Source: Rhododendron vialii (taxonomy: Eukaryota; Streptophyta; Magnoliopsida; Ericales; Ericaceae). Taken from it: 64,000 nucleotides of DNA. Position 1 is the first letter of the stretch. Each line of letters opens with the position of its first letter. The DNA is taken from positions 5,218,001 through 5,282,000 of the forward strand of contig NC_080558.1 of the NCBI RefSeq assembly GCF_030253575.1, in the 5' to 3' direction. The position numbers and the translations under genes were made by a program. This document shows positions 55,904 through 64,000 of this stretch, one piece after another. The notes below the pieces were generated by a model. It made no database searches. It was not told the DNA's origin and was given only the letters and a program-made list of their open reading frames with translations.

Positions 55904-57694
55904 TATATTTGGTTGGTTGGTTGGTTTTGCTGTGTGATTGAAAACGAGAAAGAAAAGCGAAAATGGGTAGAGGGATCAAACATGGGCACTAGTCTTCCGA
56001 CAATTTCTGAGGAATTACTAGTACTATTTCTCAAACAAAAATGTTACAATCACACCCACGTACACACTCAAATAAACATCCAAATATCTAATTAAAATGA
56101 TTTTCAATATGTTGATGTGACACCCCATAAATCACGCTGGAGCCAAGCTTCGATAGACGTCTGGATAAGTGACCACGTATCTCATATCTTTTCGCAAATG
56201 CCAAGTTCAGTGAGGGCGTCCAAGTTTATTATTGAACAACGGCCAAAGCGTACAATGCCCGTTCAATAAAAATTTGTGGGAACTTGGGTGGAATGTTAGT
56301 CATTTTTTCACTCATACACAAATAGTCAAAGAAGAGAGCGGCAACCAATTTTTCAAGTTTACAGACAAATTAAACAGTGGCAATCCCAATTTGAGTATCC
56401 ATTTGGCAAGCGGCCATAGTCCAAGACTCCAAGTGGCCTTAAATTGGACTATGGCCTTCAAATTAAGCGCAAAATTCATCGCTCTCTCAAGCGCTCTCAA
56501 TTTCACCGTCCAAAACAATTTTGTATAGTTCAAATTTTAAAAAACTCTTCCTAGAAGAGTTTTTTTTTTTTAATCCGAACAATTAATTATCGAGCCGGAT
56601 GGTGAAATGTTGAGCAGTGAAACAGAGCGGAAAGCGTACAACCACTGTAAATTAGGTATCCATGAATTTGGCAAGCACTTTCAATAAAGATTGAATGTTT
56701 ACTAACATTAGTAACATATGGTAATGTACCCAACGGACTCTACTCCAGATGCCACTTCCTTCATCCTTCCAGCTGAGAGGTCTACGGTACAAACCTCGCT
56801 ATAGGCGAAGGTAGTATTGCAATGGTGATTTAGATTTTACACCTCACCCTGGTTTTTACGCGTCACCTTCCATTTTCCCTTAAATAGAGTAGTGTAAGTT
56901 CTCCAACATTTAACCTAACTTGTCTTGTACTGGTCCCCTATCCCTAGCAAAATAGTCCTCCCACGTCCCATAGAATTTTTTTTCCTATTTAAAGAACAAG
57001 TTACAATAATCTTTCATGAAAATATAGAATGGGAACTGGGAAGATAGTTTGCTTGTATTTTTCAAGATCATCAATATTAGGATTTACTCGAACAAATATA
57101 TACTGTTCTCACTTACATGTTAAAACAATCTTACAAACACTACGGTCCCAATTCTGGGACCTACGATATTATTCCCACCTTAAAAAAAAAAACAAGGAAA
57201 AGGTCGGGATTTGCTCAAGTGTGTAGAGTCACAAACTAAGTGAATAGATGAGCTTTAATTTTGAGTTCATTCTTGATCCCAATCAAGAACCGTAGGAAGC
57301 CTGTCCAAAACTTCACGAAGAGACTGATTTCCACAACTCGAACCATGGTCGTAGACTGGTATAACCAGACTCACAGAGCGAAGAGGAAATAAAACTCGCC
57401 ATTGCGCCCAAGTAACTCAAAAGGCTTGAGAGAATGAGCCAAAGTTGAGTTGCGTCCAGCATGATTTTAGCACGGGGGCAAAAAAAAAAAAATCCCCCAA
57501 ATGCATATACACTTGTTCTATAAATTTCTCCCCCGGTTTCACCACCTCCTTTGTAAGCAACAAGAGATTGCACTAGATAAAGTGCCGAGGGAGCAAACAA
57601 CCCAAATATTAACACGAAAAGACAAGAAATACAGGGAGGAAATAAACTAAGCCAAGACCAAACGTGCCCCAAACTCGCACAGTTGCTTTCTCAC
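55900..57694. other. Gene-free stretch upstream of the UNC-13 homolog
   Basis: AT-rich. Contains the UNC-13 promoter side and an inverted pair 'gcggccatagtcca' and 'tggactatggcct' near 56412-56457. No gene recognised. Confidence 0.4.
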
Positions 57695-57777
57695 CTTAAG
57701 TCACCGATTTCCACATCACCTCCCCTTCCAGTAATACCAGCCGATTTAATGTCGCAGCCTCCTTTACAAACTCCCTT
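57695..57777 (-). other. Exon-like segment of unknown transcript
   Basis: On the minus strand a good acceptor (tattttgtttcag) and donor (CTTAAG|GTGAGA) bracket 83 nt. One frame reads REFVKEAATLNRLVLLEGE and stops shortly before the donor. I do not recognise it. It could be a 3'-UTR exon of the hnRNP gene or part of a separate minus-strand transcript with 58726-58902. Confidence 0.3.
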
Positions 57778-58725
57778 CTGAAACAAAATAAGGACTAAGC
57801 TTCTGTTTTTCTCCAGTTTCAGTTCAGTTGTGTGCCTAAGAGAGAAATGTTGGCCTAGATAATGACTCACTAAACAGGATTGTGTAAAAGCAAATTTGGA
57901 AGCAAAGTTTAAATCAAAATTCCGACACTAAATAAATCTCCAAAACAAAGTGCAAATGAATATTCACACCAAATCCAAAGGGAAAAAAATAAGTCGCTGT
58001 TCCAAAAATTTAAGTTTTTCCGAGTATTCCATAGTACAGAATCATAAATATATCCCAAAAATGTTTCTAATAGCTCTTAATATTTCCCTTCAACAGCTTG
58101 CATTGAAACTCTTTAAAAATTACAAAAAAAGAGACTATTAAACTAATCCGCAACGCAACAAAATCATGCAGCATCTAAACAACATTTTTCATGGTTCATC
58201 TATACAAATAAACTATAAAACAAGACCAGCAACCACTGGGGAGGGGTGCCAGGAGCTGATCACATGAATAAGTAGCTACAGAAACTTATCTATATACGTT
58301 TGTATAGATTATCCAATCAAGAGAAATTTTATTCTGACAATGACGTAAAAATTAGTCCCATTTAAAGAACAAGCCACTACGACAATGCATTTCTTGTAAA
58401 TCTTATCCAATATAAATTACGATATTTGCAACCATCAACATTGGCAGCACAGTAGGAAGGAAATCATGTCTCCACAAGGGAAAGAGTGACACTCCTATAT
58501 AAATAATGATTTGCTATTCCAATTGAAATAGGAATAGAGAGTGATAAACACAGGAAATCAGATGTGGCCAGTTGTCTGGAAACACAAAATGACAATTTAC
58601 CGGCCAATTACGAGACTACTGTGATTTACGCATCTAATACCCATTGCTAAGGCTCTATACTACCAATAAGCAGCCTAAATGATTTTTGTCAGATTGAAGT
58701 TATGAAGATGAGAAATTTGCCTTAC

Positions 58726-58902
58726 TGCTCTAGCTAACATACCGGTTTGCTGTTTGTTCAGCTTTGAAAAATCCATCAGCTCACCACAACCCGAATGAAG
58801 AATGTGAGAGATTCCAAACAAGAAATGGGATGATTCCGGAAATATGACTGCCATCATTAGGTCAACTATGACCACTTCAGAACTTGGGCATCTTTCTCTC
58901 TC
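58726..58902 (-). other. Second exon-like segment, 177 nt, 59 codons open
   Basis: A strong acceptor (tgcccttgtcttgtacag) and donor (AGAGCA|GTAAGG) bracket 59 open codons, beginning ERERCPSSEVVIVDLMMAV and ending LNKQQTGMLARA. No family recognised. It lies 578 bp downstream of the hnRNP stop codon, on the same strand. Confidence 0.35.
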
Positions 58903-59479
58903 CTGTACAAGACAAGGGCAAATACACAGGGAAATGATTATGCCATTCATTCCAAAGTTCAACTACCACTATGATTATCGCTAGCCATTACGAAGTTGTA
59001 GCCCAAGTGGCATTTATGGCTATATCTCAGCTCCTATGTGTCACAAGTACTCATGTAACTTCCTATAACCTGCTAAAAATGGCCAGAGATCAATAACTAA
59101 ATTCACATCATAGAGAAAAAAAAAAAAATCAACTACACTCAACACGACATAAGTTCAACATAAGCATTGATAGCATACACTACAATAAGGAAAAGCTCCA
59201 GAATGGCTAAATAGCACAAGTACTAAGCACGCCGAAATGTAAACTAATCTCAAAAGCAATTACTATAGAAGAGACAAGTCTACTCCTTAAAAGTACGACT
59301 AAAAGCAAGCAGAATAGATGGTGCAAACTACTGGGGGTCGAGCAATACAACCAGTTTAATGTGTGGACGACATCCAACAAGAGCCATCCCCTCCTTTCTG
59401 GAAGACATGGGACAATAGCCTTGATGGATATCTTCAGAGCAAAAAGGTCCAAAGTCCAAGATGGAATAAAGCCATCCAA
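58903..59479 (-). other. Probable 3'-UTR of the hnRNP gene
   Basis: Follows the stop at 59480 on the minus strand. No other coding sequence recognised. The extent is not determined. Confidence 0.5.
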
Positions 59480-62400
59480 TCATTGCTGTTGAGCCTGTCG
59501 TGTTGGAGCACCACCATAACCACTACCATATCCAACTGGCCCGCCTTGCGAATTTGCCTGAGCTCCATAATTTCCAGAAGCTTGAGAGGTCCATCCTTGA
59601 TTTCCATACCCTACATTCCCATTGGCATCGCCATAGCTACCTCCCATGTAGCCCCCACCACCACCCTGCATCTCTCCAGCACCACTACCAGGAGCATTGC
59701 TATTTGGGACACTCCCTGCGCGCCCTCCAACAGCACCATACGCGGCTTGATTTGCATAAGACCCATCTGACCCACCATACCCACCATAACCATACCCTTG
59801 GGCGCCATACCCAGAAGCTCCTCCGCCAGGAGATTGACCCGTGGGTCCAACAGCACCATAGCCAGAGGGAGCCTGAGAGCTCCATGAACTCCGTGGGGCC
59901 CCCGGTGGACCACTTCCATAACCAGCACTAGGGACATTTGGGTTTCCGTATCCCGCAGCTCCGGGGCCACCATAACTTCCATAACCACCATAACCCATGC
60001 TGTTATTTGAAGGACCATATCCATAACCAGGAGCATTATACCCAGAAGAAGCATAAGGTGGGAACCCACCTCCAGTATTCTGCGATTGCATGTACCTGTT
60101 GGAAGAATCCACTCGACCATCATAAGAACCAGAGTTGCCGCCAGAAGCACTGTAACCCTGATAACCACCACCACCACCCCCAGCACCTCCACCCATGGAA
60201 CGGCCACTGCCACCACCGCCAGGGTTGGAATCTTTAGGCAGAGCACGCTTGACTTCCACTTGCTTACCGTCTAAATCATGGAATGTCTTGTGCAAAACCC
60301 TATCGACTGCATCCTCGTCATCAAAGGAAACAAACCCAAATCCACGAGGTCGTTGGGTTTGCTGATCATACATAACTACCACATCCGTCACATTACCATA
60401 AGACTCAAAATACTGACGAAATCCTTCCTCGCTCAAAGTAGGTGGCAAGCCTCCAACAAATATTTTCTTGGTCTTGGTTTCTCCGCCACTTCCAAAGTTT
60501 CTAGCATTATTATTATGTCCAGACCTGGAGGAAGGCTGTTGTTCACCCCTTGATAAGGCCCTCTTAGCCTCAACCTAAAAAAACAAGAGGTCAAAATAAC
60601 AAATGGAAAACGTAAAAACCAATCAGTGATCCCTCTAAACTACAATTCAGGCGTACATAAAGAAAGCAAAATATTAGTAGCAAAAAAGGATGTCGGAGTG
60701 CACAAATAGGTAGTGTCAAGTGTCAACACATATGTTCACTGGCACTCAAACAAACAAGAAAATAAAGGGAACATCCAATCAATTTTTTTATTTTATTTTT
60801 GAACTTCAACATCCGATCAATGTTGAACCACGTTGCCAACGCTTGTGCCTCCACCAAAAACTGGGGTAAGTGGAGGCATGCCTTCTTTCTTTCAAGAATG
60901 AAAAAATTAGCAAAACACAGATCTAAGATGCTATAACCTTAACAAGGCACAATTAATACCATTCATCAAACTAAGTAGTTAGAAAACCTCGAAAAGCCAA
61001 AACAAGAGACTGTGTAATAGTAACATCTATTAATCTTGTACACTTGCGCATCAACGCCCAACAAAAGTAACAAAAAGAAGAAATGAGTACACAAAAAAGC
61101 ATCGCAAGATAACGACAAAATGGATCATGAATTGGCCATAAAAACCCAAAGATACAAAACATTTGGAAACCCAATTTTACTATACACCTAATTGATTAAC
61201 TAAACCATCAATACACATGGACTTATTCATGATAAACTAATGCTAATCCATCAGTCCATCAGTGCCCCGACAAAAATTATACAATCCTGTTACGAGTACC
61301 CAACAGAACACCATTCAAAAAAAAAAAAGACTTCGGAAACAAGATAGATATTAATGTTTTTTATGATACTCATTTGCTTTTATATACAAGTGTACATATC
61401 TGCCAGAGCATATAAGACCAGACCACCAAAATTCAACACAATTAGCATAGCAGTACCAAAAACCACAGAGACAAAATAGAGTCGTATCCCATATCTGTCT
61501 ATTTAAGTCTATATAAAATTCTACTATAGCATAACAGACAGGACCAATTCAATCCGACAAAAATAGGATTGGAAGAAGCAAAAACCCCCAAAACCAACAA
61601 TGAAAAAAAGAAGCATAAAAAAGGTGGATTACATGATTATAAACAAGTGCGACACACTAATACTGTGGTGTATAAAACCACAGGGCTTAAATCCAACAGA
61701 AATAGCATTGGAGGTACTTAAAACCCACGTATGAAAACGAATAAGAGAAACATCATAATGCTTGACGCAACTCCTATATGAGCATATATTGCTTATGTAC
61801 TATGGCATATAAGACCCAACAAAATCAGCAATGGAACAAAAACTCACAGACAATAATGAAGAAAAGAAACATATATGCTGTTTGTATATGTTTATATGAA
61901 CTAAGCGTACCAAATATAGCACAAGACCATACCCATTAAACCCAAACAGCATTACAAATAAAAAATTCCACAAACAAAAATGACAAAAAGCCCCGTCAAA
62001 AGGAGGAGATGAGGCATCATCTCACCATTCTACCGTGATGACAATAGTCTCGTAGAACCCTATCGAGCATCCTAGGATCAAAAAAACTCAAAACCCGAAA
62101 AGCAATGTTCTAAAAGGCAGCCGCCTAGGCCGATTAGTCCCTGCCTAGGCGCTAGGTGGTGGTCCGACGCCTAGATGAGACAGCCGACTAATCAGGCGCC
62201 TAGTCCCCGCCTTGGCGCTAGGAGGCCGACTAGTCAATGCCTAGGCGCTAGGCGCCCCTTTTCCTTCCAACTAGCGCCTAGCGATTTTTAGAACATTGCC
62301 GAAAAGCTTGAATCATTAAACATGCCATTCAGTTCTTTCTAGAAGTTCAAAAGTTAATCTCAAAAACCTTCTTACACTAAAAGATTTGGTCAAAGATTCA

Positions 62401-63968
62401 AAATACTTTCACTTCCTCGAATTGATGGATCACTAGGTAACTCTGTAATCAATACTAGTTGCAGAAAGGATAGAAGCTACTTTGCCTTTTACTTAGCAAG
62501 TTAGCATAAATCTGTACTTCCTTAAAGACTACGTCAAGGGTTTGAGATGGTAACACCACAATAGAACGCAAATAATATGTACATACACACATACTATTTA
62601 TATACACTCTCCATATACGTGCATAAACAAGGACATATGTCTAATAAGGCATATAAGCACATAAGAACAGACCCAACCCAAAATTGCACGCACAAAAACC
62701 CACAAGCAAAAATGAAGATACCATCCATAAAATGGCCTAATCGAGGCATAATTTCACTGTTCTACTGTCAATGATGTGTATCCTGAAGAACCCTATTGAG
62801 GATCAACGAAATATTAGATCAAGGGTTGGAGATGATAAACCACAACAAAAAGCAAACAATATGTACATATAAATACCACATTCATAAACCACATGTTTCT
62901 ACTATAGCATATAAGACCAGACCCATTAGCGCATCTCCAACCATGCTTCAAATCTTCTCCAACCATACTTCAATTTCTTCCTTCAAAATGGAGAAACCCT
63001 CTTGATTCTTCCTATGTGGAGACTTCTCCAAAGTATGAAGGTTCTTCATATATATTTACACAATAGAAAGTGTGTAAGTTTTACCATTGTGATCCAATAG
63101 TGACAAAATTACTACCATTAAAGACATGAACAATATCTTTAAAATAAGGCCAATGTTGAATATATTTGATTAATGTTAAATAATTAATATTTAAAAGTTT
63201 ACAGGAAAAATGAGAGATGATTGAGTTTTGAGTGTGTTATTGGAGAGTTCGAATGAATAGTAGCACTCCTCAAGTTCATTTTGTACATGTACAAAAACCC
63301 AGGCATACAGATATAGGAATACTATTCAAGCGTTCCTAGTTCCTACAGACACAGTCCATATACGTATCTAAACAAGTACATATATCTACCATGGCTCATA
63401 AGACCATACAAATTAAACCCATGAAAAAATACAGTACACGTACAAAAACAAAAATCTCGAAAAGACCCATGAAATGGTGGAATCGAGGCATAATCTCACC
63501 GTACCGTGGCATACAAGACCAGACCCATTATACCTACAAAAAATCACATCACAAGAACAAAAACCGACAAACCAAAATCACCAAAAGACACATAAAATGG
63601 TGGAATCGAGGCATAATCTCATCGTACCATGGCATATAAGACCAGACCCATTAAACCAACAAAAAAACACATCAAAAGCACAAAAACCCACAAACAAAAA
63701 CGAATAAAAAGACCCATAAAAAGCCCGAATCGAGCCATAATCTCACAGTTCGGCCGTCAATGGTGTGCGCGTCCTGAAGAACCCTATCGAGGACCGACGG
63801 ATCTGCAAACACGACGAACCCAAACCCCCTTGGCTTCCCAGTGAGCTTGTCTCTCATGATAACGGTCTGCAAGACCGCGCCGTAGGACTCGAAGTAGTCC
63901 TTCAGCTTCTCCTCGGTGGTCTCCCACGAAATCCCGCCGATGAAGAGCTTTCCCTGGTCTGAGTCCAT
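59480..63968 (-). CDS. hnRNP-type RNA-binding protein with two RRMs and glycine-rich tail, 438 aa
   Basis: A nuclear RNA-binding protein of the plant hnRNP A/B-like (RBGD or hnRNP1) group, with roles in mRNA processing. Exon 1 is 63968-63747 and exon 2 is 60574-59480 (1317 nt); the 3172-bp intron lies in phase 0 between ACT and GTT. I start at the ATG (MDSDQGKLFIGGISWETTEE); the GTG before it is not used. RRM1: RNP2 LFIGGI (residues ~9-14), RNP1 KPRGFGFVVF, then VLQDAHTIDGRTVEAKRAL. RRM2 from about residue 111: RNP2 IFVGGL, RNP1 RPRGFGFVSF, then HDLDGKQVEVKRALPK. Residues ~190-438 are Gly/Ser/Tyr/Gln-rich with GYG and GGG runs, a low-complexity tail of the kind that forms condensates. Only 32 bp upstream are in the window, including a CT repeat, so the promoter is missing. 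Confidence 0.93.
61380..63746 (-). repeat. Degenerate tandem repeats filling the hnRNP intron, some derived from exon 1
   Basis: 'gcatataagaccagacccat' and its variants recur near 61388, 61804, 61921, 62650, 62903, 63395, 63507 and 63630. They are followed by 'acaaaaacccac', 'aaagacccataaaatgg' and 'aatcgaggcataatctcac'. The last block equals the start of the intron at 63720-63746. Copies at about 62733-62805 and 62010-62080 also contain decayed versions of the exon-1 end (for example 'ctgaagaaccctattgagga' near 62780). Confidence 0.75.
62103..62298. mobile_element. hAT-type MITE, 196 bp, in the hnRNP intron
   Basis: CAATGTTCTAAAA at the left and its complement at the right are 13-bp terminal inverted repeats. 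Exact 8-bp duplications CCGAAAAG flank it (62095-62102 and 62299-62306). The interior is made of 'gcctaggcgctagg'-type palindromic subrepeats and is much richer in G+C than the intron. Confidence 0.9.
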
Positions 63969-64000
63969 CACTTATTATCTCTCTCTCTCTCTAAGTGAGG

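Noticed and set aside
57313-57672. 119-aa minus-strand frame
   Set aside because: Low-complexity hydrophobic stretch without homology, start support or neighbours that give it meaning.
59500-60553. Several frames on both strands over the hnRNP glycine-rich tail
   Set aside because: Shadows of the GGN-rich coding strand; the RRM frame is the only one with conserved domains.
1-64000. CRISPR arrays, bacterial operons, phage or plasmid features
   Set aside because: The genes have spliceosomal introns and plant families. No regularly spaced repeat-spacer arrays or bacterial gene organisation are present.

Overview
The window looks like a nuclear chromosome segment of a flowering plant, most likely a eudicot. 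Protein-coding genes are split by GT-AG introns, several families are plant-typical (S-protein homologs, glycine-rich wall protein, plant cyanase, DUF810/MUN-domain UNC-13 homolog), and the gene-poor parts are packed with plant-type MITEs, SINEs, LINE fragments, a solo LTR and a Ty1/copia element. I cannot name the species.

Layout. 1-11.5 kb is a repeat-rich tract without a recognisable gene: a ~1 kb tandem duplication carrying different MITEs in each copy, a hAT-type MITE, two SINEs with target-site duplications, and a 1954-bp solo LTR. 11.5-13.6 kb holds a single-exon secreted glycine-rich protein with a 162-bp tandem repeat. 14.2-17.2 kb is a cluster of three S-protein homologs, one intact and two broken. 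17.3-19.7 kb is MITE territory. 20.2-24.2 kb is the nine-exon eIF2B beta gene (+). Convergent to it, 25.2-34.6 kb holds a long U2AF65-like splicing factor (-), with a 5'-truncated LINE in one intron and a long 5'-UTR intron. 35.1-42.5 kb is a nest of retroelements: a 5'-truncated LINE interrupted by a young copia element with two identical 137-bp LTRs and by another short insertion. 43.6-48.5 kb is the four-exon cyanase gene (-). 50.3-55.7 kb is a five-exon UNC-13 homolog (-). 59.5-64.0 kb is a two-RRM, glycine-rich hnRNP gene (-), whose 3.2-kb intron is built partly from decayed duplications of its own exon-1 end.

The housekeeping genes act separately: translation initiation (eIF2B beta), splicing or RNA binding (U2AF-like, hnRNP), cyanate detoxification, and vesicle trafficking (UNC-13 homolog). 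They do not form an operon-like unit. All start sites, exon joins and stops below were worked out by hand from splice signals, reading phase and family knowledge. The exon chains of eIF2B beta, U2AF-like, cyanase, UNC-13 and hnRNP each close with consistent phase to a stop codon.

I found no credible new biological system. The most interesting items are the apparently gag-truncated but very young copia element, the nested retroelements, the self-derived repeats in the hnRNP intron, the solo LTR studded with a short repeated motif, and the decaying S-protein cluster.
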